Shown: positions 25,232-34,100 of the stretch, piece after piece | How the letters are laid out: the number at the start of each line of letters is the position of its first letter | Numbering within the stretch: the first letter of the stretch is position 1 | DNA from: Bacillota bacterium | GTDB taxonomy: Bacteria > Bacillota > Clostridia > Oscillospirales > Ruminococcaceae | NCBI GenBank assembly: GCA_023439835.1 | Contig: JAEXUW010000020.1 | Coordinates: 124,001-188,000 of the forward strand | DNA: 64,000 nt | Direction: 5' to 3' | The notes under the pieces: model-generated | Told to the model about the DNA's origin: nothing | Database searches by the model: none | Seen by the model: only the letters and a program-made list of their open reading frames with translations | Position numbers and translations under genes: made by a program

Positions 25232-25404
25232 CTCTTTTATATTATTATAAGAATATTATAAGTAAAAATTGTGACAATTATATGTTTTTTCAAAACAATA
25301 AAACAAATATTTTTCCTCTTAAAAACACAAATAAAACATAATAGTTTATTATCATATAGTCATAGCAGAAATGCTAATTCAAAAAACGAAAGGGGTCATT
25401 TAAA

Positions 25405-25872
25405 ATGACAAAGATTAAGAAAATTATCGCTCTCGGAGCAGCAGTATTAACAGTTGGTACAACATCAATTACGGCTTTTGCAGCTTCAACTTATAAAACT
25501 CCAGCAGAAGCAGCGGCTGGTATTACAGGCAAAACAGTTGAAGAAGTTATTGCAGAAAAAACAGAAAGCGGTATAACCTATGGCACAATCGCTAAAGAAG
25601 CAGGCAAACTTGAAGAATTCAAACAAGAAATTATTGAAATCAAAAAATACGTTATTGAAAAAAAGGTTGCTGAGGGAACTCTTACTCAAGAAAAAGCAGA
25701 TGAAATTTTAAAAGCTATCGAGGAAAACCAAGCAAATTGTGACGGAACTGGTTCTGCAAAAATCGGTCAAAAATATGGAGCAGGTTTTGGCAAAGATAGT
25801 GAACGTGGCATGAAAAATGGCGGTGGACAAGGTAAAAAAATGGGTAATAATCAAAATAATTGTATTTCATAA
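25405..25872 (+). CDS. Secreted DUF2680 family protein
   Basis: The 155-residue protein has a clear signal peptide (KIKKIIALGAAVLTVGTTSITAFA, cleavage after about residue 26) and a DUF2680-like pattern (KTVEEVIAEKTESGITYGTIAKEAGKLEEF, then EKKVAEGTLTQEKADEILKAI). A Gly/Lys/Asn-rich tail follows (residues 115-155). DUF2680 proteins are small exported proteins of Clostridia and Bacilli, often placed beside two-component systems, and their function is unknown. The start follows AAAGGGG. It is divergent from the regulator/kinase operon and ends at a strong terminator, so it is probably a target or sensor accessory of that system. Confidence 0.85.
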   Translation: MTKIKKIIALGAAVLTVGTTSITAFAASTYKTPAEAAAGITGKTVEEVIAEKTESGITYGTIAKEAGKLEEFKQEIIEIKKYVIEKKVAEGTLTQEKADEILKAIEENQANCDGTGSAKIGQKYGAGFGKDSERGMKNGGGQGKKMGNNQNNCIS

Positions 25873-25883
25873 TAAAATATAAA

Positions 25884-25925
25884 AAAGCCCTTGCTACGAT
25901 TTTAAATCTTAGCAAGGGCTTTTAT
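25884..25925 (+). terminator. Intrinsic terminator after the DUF2680 gene
   Basis: AAAAGCCCTTGCTA (ending at 25896) pairs with TAGCAAGGGCTTTT (from 25910), followed by a T-rich stretch. Confidence 0.85.
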
Positions 25926-25933
25926 ATTGCATA

Positions 25934-26284
25934 ATGAAATATTCTAGTGTAAAAAAAGTTGAGGGGAACTTCACATTATCTCAACTTCGCCTTAAAAATA
26001 TTGCTCCACAAACTGTCCAGTATTTACATTTTAATTTTGAGCAAGAATATCATTCGAGAAATACAAAGCTTGACTGCAATGTATATGTTACAGCAGGAAG
26101 CCTTGAGAATTACGGATTTATAAAATCGATAACAGATTTTATTGATTTTCTAAACGAGAGAAATTATGACGGATTAAAGCTTACATATGAAATAATTGAC
26201 AGTTATAATCACAATAATGTTTTTTTACCTTCAATAAAGAATACAATGCTCATGTTTTATGGGAAGCAAAACAATCAGGGTTGA
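25934..26284 (+). CDS. Hypothetical protein
   Basis: The 116-residue soluble protein has no recognised domain. It begins MKYSSVKKVEGNFTLSQLRLKN and has mixed alpha/beta character with a late LPSIKNTMLMFYGK. There is no good ribosome binding site; the start lies only 9 bp beyond the preceding terminator, so expression is doubtful. It sits in the decayed segment between the two IS remnants and could be the remains of a transferred gene. The frame is open over 116 codons and the composition resembles coding sequence. Confidence 0.45.
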   Translation: MKYSSVKKVEGNFTLSQLRLKNIAPQTVQYLHFNFEQEYHSRNTKLDCNVYVTAGSLENYGFIKSITDFIDFLNERNYDGLKLTYEIIDSYNHNNVFLPSIKNTMLMFYGKQNNQG

Positions 26285-26464
26285 AACAAAAGCTTACGAC
26301 GACAATTTTGTTTAATGAGACATCGCTTAATGTTTATCACTTACAAGTTAGTAGAAACAATAACATATTTTGTATTTTTGGTTATAAAGTTAATGGAAAT
26401 GTGTTTTGTTTTAGTATATAGTGTACATACAAGTAAAAAATATATAATAATATAGGAGTAATTT

Positions 26465-27513
26465 ATGACAGATACAACTAAACAACTGTTTAAAAAATTC
26501 TCAGCACAACACTTGCACTTCTTATGGCGATTATTATAATTCCATAATTGGAAAGCACGACAGTTCATGCAGTTAAAGACATTGCGCGTTTAGGCTTGAC
26601 AGACTCAGCAACAGGACTCGAGTACATAGTTTATGGGAATGAAGCCGAAATAATTAAATTCACTGCTCCAACTGGGTTCAATGGGAGTTTAACTATTCCG
26701 TCCACATTAGGAGGGGTAGCGGTTACAAACATCGGTAATGCAGTATTTTCAGACTGCACAAGTTTAACAAGTGTAATTATTCCAGATAGTGTTATTACTA
26801 TTGGTGACAATGCTTTTCGGCAATCTGGTTTAACAAGCATTAATATCCCTGACAGAGTAATATTTATCAGCAACTGCACCAGTTGGCACATTATAAGTAG
26901 TTGCAACGGGGAGTGGAACTCTTTCATATCAATGGTATAAAGATGGCGTCGCTATTGATGGTGCAACAGCTTCTTCATATACATCGTCAAATGCAGGCAA
27001 TTATAAGGTTGTTGTGAAAAATACATTAGATGGTTTATCCATTAAAATAACAAGTACTGTATGCACAGTAGGTAAGAGCACACCAGCACCAACTCCAACA
27101 CCAACTCCAGAGCCAGAAAGAACTGTTGAAGTAATAGAAACACCAAAGGAAATCAAAAACCCAGAAAAAATTACAGTAAAACCAGTTGGAGAAGCTTTCG
27201 ATAAGTCGGTTGAAGTAAGGCTAAAAGATGACCCACAGGTTAAAAAAGTTATTGAAGATGCGTTGGATGATGTTCTTAAGGAAGAATTAAAGGACACAAC
27301 AGTTTTCCCACTTGATATAAGCCTTTACATTAAGGGCACAGACACAAAGGTTCAGCCAAATGAGGGAACGTCGGTTGAAATTACTTGCCCTGTTCCGGAA
27401 GATTTGCTAGCTAGCAAAGAAAGCGTAAAGGTAGTTTGTATAATCGACGGAAAGCTAACTGTTTTAGAAACCAAACTTGTTCAAGTAGACGGAGTATGGT
27501 GCGTTGTTAACAT
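26465..27513 (+). pseudogene. Broken leucine-rich-repeat (BspA-like) surface protein
   Basis: It starts at an ATG behind TAGGAG. MTDTTKQLFKK is followed by one lost base in an A6 run (26492-26497), after which the signal peptide continues in another frame (ILSTTLALLMAIIIIP) into an in-frame TAA (26545-26547). LRR_5-type repeats follow (CTSLTSVIIPDSVITIGDNAF). A second frame change lies at about 26850-26880, and another TAA at 26894-26896. An Ig-like repeat (LSYQWYKDGVAIDGATASSYTS), a Pro/Thr linker and a conserved C-terminal domain come next. The 3' end is replaced at about 27513 by an IS end. At least four disabling changes make it a pseudogene. An intact relative lies at 28.2-29.4 kb. Confidence 0.8.
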
Positions 27514-27580
27514 CTCCTTATTTGTTGTTTTTATTATACAACTTTAGGTGGAGATGTTACAACTTTATTATAGCAGGACA
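27514..27580 (-). mobile_element. Solo IS left end (second remnant)
   Basis: Read on the minus strand from 27580, the same 26-bp terminus (TGTCCTGCTATAATAAAG...) as at 22613 is followed by a promoter-like TTGTAA-18 bp-TATAAT (27562-27533) and AAGGAG-ATG at about 27519-27511, the expected leader of an insertion sequence. Nothing of the transposase remains; the broken leucine-rich-repeat gene takes over at once. The outer side cuts into the cas3 fragment. Confidence 0.55.
27555..27580 (-). repeat. 26-bp perfect inverted repeat, right copy
   Basis: This is the exact reverse complement of 22613-22638. Together the two copies bound 4968 bp with TG...CA outer ends. No flanking target duplication is visible. 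Confidence 0.9.
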
Positions 27581-27993
27581 CTTTCTACTATTGGTATTAT
27601 ATGCCCGGAAGTACAATCAGGCAATCCTCCATGATGATAACAAATTAGTATAGTCATAATATCTGCAACTAATTTTTGTACTCCAGCACAATTACCATAT
27701 TTAGAAAAAATGTAATAAGCGCCATAAACTCCATGGTCTTTTTTTTCTGCTGTTTTAATCCTGTTGTCATATGAGCCTTTTTGCGTTTCACTTATTGCTG
27801 TTTTAATATAGCTCTGAAAGTCGTCGCTATACTTGCCTATATCATGAAGTATTGCTATCAAGCTGATAAAACTATTTAAATTTAGTTGATTAAAATTATT
27901 GATAGAATATCTGAGTACGTTATCTGTATGCTCTTTTATTGTTTGTATTAATAATTTACCACTTTCTAATCTAAAATGTGCTATATATTCCAC
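27568..27993 (-). pseudogene. cas3: Truncated CRISPR-associated Cas3 HD nuclease (Cas3'')
   Basis: Only the N-terminal 141 residues of a Cas3-type protein are present. The HD-nuclease motifs are readable: EYIAHFR start, His in IKEHTDNVL, ILHDIGKYSDDFQSYI, KKDHGVYGAYYI and ICYHHGGLPD. These are the metal ligands of the Cas3'' domain that degrades single-stranded DNA in type I CRISPR systems. The frame then enters the IS end, which supplies the last residues and the stop codon. The helicase part and all other cas genes are missing, and no CRISPR array is present in the window. GTG at 27993 is the start, with AGGAG upstream. It is a relic of a lost type I system. Confidence 0.75.
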
Positions 27994-28159
27994 TGTCGTT
28001 CCACTCCTCTAAATTATTACACAATAATATCTGTCCAAAAATTCGTATAATAAATAACACATATGCTTACAGAGTATAATGTTTCAATTGGTATTATTGG
28101 TAATTAAATAATTATTATCAAAATAATAACGTGCAATTAATTTATATATATTGTCGTTT

Positions 28160-29437
28160 TTATCTTCTCTTTTTTATCACCGCACCTATTGCTACTGCTA
28201 TTAAAACAGTTGCGATAATTATAATAACATATTTATTATTATTCGAAGAGCTTGTTTTTGTTTGTGAGTAATTATCGCTAATACTATTAGAGGAAGCAAC
28301 ACTCAGCGTTGTTTGAATATTGCTACTATCTGTCGAAAGATAAAGGTTAATCTGATTTTTGTTGATATTCAAAAGGTCAGCTAAGGCTTCAACGTCTGTT
28401 TCCATAGGAACATTATAAATACAATCAGAAGAGACATTCTTAAAGCAATTCTCACCATATATTTCTACCGAATTAGGAATAGTAATTGATTTTAGTGAAG
28501 TACATCCGTCAAAACACTGCATGCCAATTTCTTTTATTCCTTGTGGAATTACGATTTCAGATAAAGAGGTGCAATTTTTAAAAGCTTCTCCTCCCAAAAA
28601 ATTAATCTGATTATTAAATTGAACTTCTTTTAGCGACGTACAATTAGCAAACATTCCCCAACCAATGCTGTTCACGTTTTTCGGGAAAACAAACGAAGAA
28701 AGCGACGAGCATTCAGCAAACAAATAATCAGTATTTATACTTTCAATGCTATCAGGTATCTGAAGGTTTTTTAGATTTGTGCAACCTTGAAAAACACCAG
28801 CATTTATATACTCAACAGTTTCAGGGAAATTCAGTGAGATAAGCCCACTGCAATTAGCAAAAGCATTTCTGTATATCTTTTTAACTGTATCTGGAATAAC
28901 AATTTTAGTGAGGCTATCACAACCACAAAAAGCACTTGTTCCTATTATTGTTATTCCCATTGGAATATCATATTCAGTTTCTTTTCTTCCAGAAGGAAAT
29001 TTAACTATAGTTTTTATTTCCTTGTCAAATAAAACACCATCTTTTGAACAGAAGCTAGGATTATTCTCATCAACGTATATATACTTTAGATATGGGCTTG
29101 AAAATGAAGAAGAATAAAGATGATTTACGCTTTTAGGAATAGTAATAGAAGTAACATTTTCATGCATATAAATTGAAAAATGTTCTGCGATTGATGTCAC
29201 TATATATACTTTGCCAGACGCATCTGTTATTAGCTCGGGAATTATAAAATCGTCGGGAAGAACAGTGCCTTCAATAATTTCACTTATTTTAACTTCATTA
29301 TTGTTGATAGAATATCTTATCCCATCAAAGATTAAATCCTGACTTTCTTCAGCAATAACAAAACCACAAAAATTAAATACTAACACACAACTTAAAATCG
29401 CAATAAACACAAACTTAAAAGCCAACTTATTTTTCAT
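28160..29437 (-). CDS. Leucine-rich-repeat (BspA-like) membrane-anchored surface protein
   Basis: The 425-residue exported protein has a signal peptide (KLAFKFVFIAILSCVLVFNFCGFVIA) and about ten LRR_5/BspA-type repeats of 23 residues (for example CTSLKEVQFNNQINFLGGEAFKN). A Ser/Asn/Thr linker and a C-terminal membrane helix with a basic end (YVIIIIATVLIAVAIGAVIKKRR) anchor it. BspA-like repeats mediate adhesion to host or substrate proteins in gut bacteria. I chose ATG at 29437, since AAGGTGG lies 5 bp upstream. It shares repeat type with the broken gene at 26.5-27.5 kb, suggesting a surface-protein cluster that has partly decayed. Confidence 0.85.
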   Translation of the reverse strand: MKNKLAFKFVFIAILSCVLVFNFCGFVIAEESQDLIFDGIRYSINNNEVKISEIIEGTVLPDDFIIPELITDASGKVYIVTSIAEHFSIYMHENVTSITIPKSVNHLYSSSFSSPYLKYIYVDENNPSFCSKDGVLFDKEIKTIVKFPSGRKETEYDIPMGITIIGTSAFCGCDSLTKIVIPDTVKKIYRNAFANCSGLISLNFPETVEYINAGVFQGCTNLKNLQIPDSIESINTDYLFAECSSLSSFVFPKNVNSIGWGMFANCTSLKEVQFNNQINFLGGEAFKNCTSLSEIVIPQGIKEIGMQCFDGCTSLKSITIPNSVEIYGENCFKNVSSDCIYNVPMETDVEALADLLNINKNQINLYLSTDSSNIQTTLSVASSNSISDNYSQTKTSSSNNNKYVIIIIATVLIAVAIGAVIKKRR

Positions 29438-29544
29438 TTCAACCACCTTTTCGTTTTTGCTGCCACTACTAATTTTGAGAAATATAAGAAACGCATCAAA
29501 ACAAATCAGACACGCGATAAAAATCTATATTTACTCAAAATGAA

Positions 29545-30324
29545 TTATTCTATTCTAATGTCACCCTGCAAATATAAAATAGCCTTACCAGAAATTATTA
29601 CACTATCATTTTTATTTTCACAATAGAGTGTTCCGCCCCTTTTTGAAAGTTGTTTAGCAATCATTTTATCCTTATTTAACTTCTCCGCCCAAAAAGGAAT
29701 CAATGTTGAGTGAGATGATCCAGTTACGGGGTCTTCAGAGATACTAGCATTGGGGGCAAAATATCTTGAAACAAAATCTGCCGATGCTCCCTTTGCGGTC
29801 ACTATCAGCCCAAAACAATTCGGAAGCTTTGAAATCAAACTTAAATCTGGAAGTAAATCCTTTACCTGTTGCTCTGAATCAACTAACAAGAGCATATCAC
29901 GTGATAAATACGCACCGTTTATAGGAACACCGATTGCCTGTTCCATAAGTGGTATAATCGGAATCGGCTTTGGCATTCTTGAAGGAAAATTCATTTCAAA
30001 CAAGTCCGCCTTTTTCTCAACTGTAAGCGTTCCACTCATTGTATGAAATTCTAGCCTAGCTTTGGTATTATCAACAAAATTGAAAATAACAAAAGCACTA
30101 GCAAGCGTAGCGTGTCCGCACAAGTCAATTTCCGTTTCCGGGGTGAACCAACGCAAATCATAATAATCCTTACGTTTAACAACAAAGGCTGTTTCTGATA
30201 GATTATTTTCCGTTGCTATGCTCTGCATAACATCTTCATCGATCCATTCATCAAGCAAACATACTCCTGCTTGATTGCCTTTAAAAAGTTTATCAGAAAA
30301 CGCATCTACAATGAAATACTTCAA
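29545..30324 (-). CDS. PhzF family isomerase/epimerase
   Basis: The 259-residue protein has the diaminopimelate-epimerase-like double-barrel fold of the PhzF family. It starts YFIVDAFSDKLFKGNQAGVCLLD, has the catalytic Glu in ATENNLSETAFVV (about residue 45), DLCGHATLASAFV, and DPVTGSSHSTLIPFWAEKL near the C-terminus. PhzF itself isomerises dihydro-3-hydroxyanthranilate in phenazine synthesis, but chromosomal homologues like this one are widespread and their substrates unknown. No phenazine genes are near. A consensus promoter lies about 100 bp upstream, and the gene is monocistronic. Confidence 0.9.
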   Translation of the reverse strand: MKYFIVDAFSDKLFKGNQAGVCLLDEWIDEDVMQSIATENNLSETAFVVKRKDYYDLRWFTPETEIDLCGHATLASAFVIFNFVDNTKARLEFHTMSGTLTVEKKADLFEMNFPSRMPKPIPIIPLMEQAIGVPINGAYLSRDMLLLVDSEQQVKDLLPDLSLISKLPNCFGLIVTAKGASADFVSRYFAPNASISEDPVTGSSHSTLIPFWAEKLNKDKMIAKQLSKRGGTLYCENKNDSVIISGKAILYLQGDIRIE

Positions 30325-30424
30325 AATTATTCCCCTTTGTTTCTTATTAAATTAACACTATAAATTATCTTATTAAAGTGATTATTCTTGCGATAACCCA
30401 CATAAAAAACCATACTTCATATAA

Positions 30425-30453
30425 ATTATACCACCGGATATTACCACTGTCAA
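30425..30453 (-). promoter_or_regulatory. Consensus promoter of phzF-like gene
   Basis: On the minus strand, TTGACA (30453-30448) and TATAAT (30430-30425) have a 17-bp spacer. Confidence 0.85.
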
Positions 30454-30617
30454 TAAATACTAATTAACAAGCAATTTCGTCAAAATATGTTGAGGAGACT
30501 TATAAGTAGGCATAGAATATCGTTAAAATATCTTGTGTTAAACTAATAAATTTTTATTATAACATAATTTTATGACTTGAGACATCTTTGATTTTTGAAG
30601 TGAGTTTTTTCATCGAA

Positions 30618-30656
30618 AAGAAAGGCTACGCAGTATTATACTACGCAACCTTTTCA
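30618..30656 (-). terminator. Hairpin terminator downstream of spoIIID
   Basis: A 15-bp stem with G-U pairs is formed by AAAGGCTACGCAGTA and TACTACGCAACCTTT. Read on the minus strand it is followed by TTTCTTTT. Confidence 0.65.
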
Positions 30657-30708
30657 TAAAACTTTATTCCCGCCCGTTGTTTTTGGGTGAGGCAAGTTTT
30701 TGCACTGA

Positions 30709-30999
30709 TTAAGTGGTAACTTTTTGCTTGCTTTTTTCTTCGTATTTGAGTTTTGTGGCCTGACCGCCTCTGATATGACGTTCCTTTTTGTTGATTTCCA
30801 GAATTTCCTTCACCATCTTTGAAAGCTTCGGGTGAATTTTTGGCAGAACGTGGGATACGTCTTTATGTACTGTACTTTTGCTTATTCCAAACTGTTTTGC
30901 ACAGGCTCTGACAGTTGATTTATTTTCCAAAATGTATTCGCCAAGAACAATGGCACGGTCACAGTTTTTTGGCAGCTCCTTCAATACTCTCACTCCCAT
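30709..30999 (-). CDS. spoIIID: Sporulation transcriptional regulator SpoIIID
   Basis: SpoIIID is a mother-cell DNA-binding protein that tunes sigma-E and sigma-K regulons. The 96-residue protein carries the family's helix-turn-helix (KSTVRACAKQFGISKSTVHKDVSHVLPKI, about residues 28-56) and the conserved basic end HIRGGQATKLKYEEK. An N-terminal extension of about ten residues relative to the Bacillus protein, and the lack of a clear ribosome binding site, leave the start slightly open (ATG at 30999 or GTG at 30993). It is monocistronic with its own terminator. Its presence confirms an endospore programme. Confidence 0.93.
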   Translation of the reverse strand: MGVRVLKELPKNCDRAIVLGEYILENKSTVRACAKQFGISKSTVHKDVSHVLPKIHPKLSKMVKEILEINKKERHIRGGQATKLKYEEKSKQKVTT

Positions 31000-31087
31000 A
31001 CATTAGGTTATATGCAAGTATATGCTGTCAAATTAAGAATAATGAATTAAGATTTTAAAATATGTATGTCCTTTTTTGGTAATAATA

Positions 31088-31125
31088 AAGCCCCGCCTTC
31101 GAGTTGAAAGCGGGGCATGTCTTTA
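31088..31125 (-). terminator. Terminator of the large helicase gene
   Basis: GCCCCGC (31090-31096) pairs with GCGGGGC (31110-31116), extended by AAAG/CTTT, just after the helicase stop on the minus strand. Confidence 0.75.
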
Positions 31126-31131
31126 TTAATA

Positions 31132-34100
31132 TCAGCTGTTGTTTAGGACAATTCTATCTGGAGTGGCGGTGATTATTCCGCTTTCTGAAGCGATTGAAGT
31201 ACCTTTATCAATGTACTCTCTCATAGAAGCGGTGCACTTTGAATAACCAAACAGCTTTGCGACTTCTTTGGCAAGGTCATCTGGTGTAAGACTAAGCTGA
31301 TTGTCAAGAACGTATTTAACTGCTCCTGCAATTTCATGTGGCTCAATATCAGCAAAAGACCTTTTTGTGTCATTATCATCAGTCGGAATACGGAAAGCAT
31401 CAGTAATTTCAGGCTGCTTGCTTCCGAAATAAAATACCGTTTCGCCGTAAGAGGTTGTAATGCTTTTTACAAGTCCCAGTATTTCATTAAAAACTCTGTC
31501 GATTCTAGCACCAGACCTTGTGATTCCCCATGCAGAAAGAACACGTTTTTGAATAATATCTTTGCTGACGGGTGCTTCCTCAGTAATTATTTGCTCAATC
31601 TGTTTCTTGATAAGAACACGGTTTTTGGCATCGGCAAACAAATCAGGGCTTCCAGAAGGGGAAACAGGCTCTAGCTTTGCGACTTTATATTTTTTTGCTT
31701 CATAAGCTTCTTCATTCATTACCTCATAGCTGTTATAGGATGTTTCTTTTCTTTCGTTAATTACAGGGGCTTTTACTTTGATTGAAGAGTTATGGTTGCT
31801 CAGTGCGTTATCAATGCTTTCGACAATTCTGCTAAGCTCTTTATCAGGATTGTCCCACCAGTCAAGACTCCAAACATGATGAATGATCCAGCCGAGTGAT
31901 GATAGCACGCTTTCTCTTAGAATGTTTCTGTCATGAGCAGTACCGGGAGTGTTGTAGTTGTTTCCGTCGCAGATTAGACCGATAAGGTATTCTTCGTGAT
32001 TTCTTGGATTGACTACGCCAATGTCAAGCTTGAAGCCTGAGCAACCTACACCGGTGACAGCTTTATACCCAAGCGAGCGTAATTTTTCGGCGACGAGCTG
32101 AACAAATCCGTCATTGCTTCCGATTGATTTAAGAGTATCCGCTGGTTGCTTTCCTCTTGAAGCGAATTCCATGAAAGCCTTCAGCCCCGCAACACCCTCG
32201 GAACGTGTTCTTGATAAATCAATTTGTTCTGGTCTGAGAACAGAAAATACGATCATTTCATATCTTGCTCTCGAAACGGCAACATTTAAGCGTTTCCACC
32301 CGCCGTCACGATTAAGCGGGCCGAAATTAAGCGTAACATTTCCGTCTTTATCAGGGCCGTAACCAACAGAGAATAGAATTACATCCCTTTCATCGCCCTG
32401 AACATTTTCAAGGTTTTTAACAAAAATCGGCTCATACATGGCGTTCATAATCTCTTCAAGCTCAGGTCGCTCACGAAATTTTGCATCCAGCATATCTTCT
32501 ATAAGGCTTTGCTGAACCTGACTGAAGGTGACGACGCCGACACTCATTTTTCTCAGCTCTTCGTTGTCAAGCCTTCTTTCAATTTCGTTTATAACTGCTG
32601 TTGCTTCAGCCTTGTTTTGTTTTGTTTTGCCTCTGTCATAGCATCCCTCGATTTGCACAAGCTTAACCTTGCTTTGAAGGTCATTCGGCGATGGGAAAGT
32701 AAACAGCTTGTTTTCATAATACTGACTGTTACTGAAAGATATAAGGCTTTCATGTCTTGAACGGTAATGCCACAGAAGATGCTTTTGAGGCATCGAAAGA
32801 GCCAGACAATCGTCAAGAATGCTTTCTAAATCCTCGGTTTCAAAGTTTTCCTCGTCAGTTTGGTTCATTGTGAAAAAGCTAGTGGGGGGGAGCTGTTTGG
32901 GGTCACCGACAACAACAAGGTTATCACCGCGTGCGATTGCGCCCACTGCACGACAGGTTGGAAGCTGTGAAGCCTCATCAAAAATTACCAGATCAAAATT
33001 AGGGAAAGAGGGGTCAATATACTGTGCCACTGAAATAGGGCTCATGAGCATACACGGTGAGGTTCTTCTAAGAAGATTTGGTATGCTGTCAAACAGCTTT
33101 CTTATCGAAAGCATTCTGCCACCGCTTTTAATTGCTCTTTGAAGAATACCTATTTCTGATGAGCCTGAAACCCCCGCTGACGCTGTCGGAAGCTTAGCAG
33201 AAAGCCTTGCTGCAAGCTCCTGCTTTGTCAGATCACGAAACTTATTAATCATATCCTTATATGTGGTGATAATTTTCTCAAACATTATTCCGTTGAAGGA
33301 GGACAGTGAGGGGTCAGTTTCTGTTACATAAAGCGCACAAGCTTGTGACAGCCCTCTGAAAAATACGGGTGAGAGAGTTTCCGCCGTAACACTTCCGCTG
33401 TTAATTGAATCAATAAGAGAAGTCAGTCCACCATTTATCATTTCATCTCTGATAGCAACAAAACTGCTCCAATCCCTTAATTTGTCCAGTGCATTAGCCC
33501 ATGCAGACAGCTTCTCAGACATAGAGAAAATCCAATGCGATAGTCCTTTTAGCTTTGAAAAATCAGCGCAAGTCAACTCTGCCAGTGAAGCTTCAAGCTT
33601 GTTAGCTTCTATTAGTGAGCGGTTAAGCTCAGATATAGTCTGAGAATACTCAGCTTTGAATTGTGAAGTATCAGACAGTATGTTGCTGATATTCTCTTTC
33701 GCAAGCCCTGGACTGATTTCTTTGAGAAGTGCAAGCTTTTCTCTAATACCAACCGCTTTTTGATAAAGAAAGCTAATCTTTGTCCAATCGGGTTTTCCAC
33801 CGTTCCAGATTACGCCAAAAAGTGCACTATAATAATTGCTTTGAGCAATTACAGCGTTGTTTTTCTCCTGATACTGACAGATCAGCTCAAGATAAGCAGG
33901 AGCTTTTGACTTGTCATAGCTCTGAGGGTTTTTAAAGATAGATTTAAGCGTCTTGTGAATTTTTCCGCTATCGAGCATTTTGGGTAAAAACCACGATGCC
34001 TGTGCCTGTCGCCACTGTGAAAGAAGCTGTGCAGCGTTTAGCGATAAAGCATCCGCAACAAAAAGCTCAGCAATTTGCTTTTCTGCTTCATCTCTTTGAA

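Larger units (their letters stand above)
30325..30708. other. Intergenic region between phzF and spoIIID
   Basis: This 384-bp gap contains the phzF promoter (30425-30453) and the spoIIID terminator (30618-30656). Otherwise it is AT-rich sequence in which I see no further gene or RNA structure. Confidence 0.6.

Noticed and set aside
27014..27547. Separate gene for a Pro/Thr-linker protein
   Set aside because: It continues, in a shifted frame, the broken leucine-rich-repeat gene, and has no start region of its own; its last residues come from the IS end.
22613..27580. Whole segment as one functional transposon
   Set aside because: No intact transposase or recombinase is inside, no target-site duplication is seen, and the two ends look like left ends of two separate decayed IS copies.
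27993..30324. CRISPR array near the cas3 fragment
   Set aside because: No regularly spaced direct repeats were found on either side of it or elsewhere in the window.
29545..30324. Phenazine biosynthesis cluster
   Set aside because: Only a PhzF-fold protein is present; no other phz genes are near and such homologues are common housekeeping genes.
32114..33142. Open frames antisense to the giant helicase (and similar antisense frames across the window)
   Set aside because: They have no ribosome binding sites or recognisable domains and mirror the codon pattern of the gene on the other strand.
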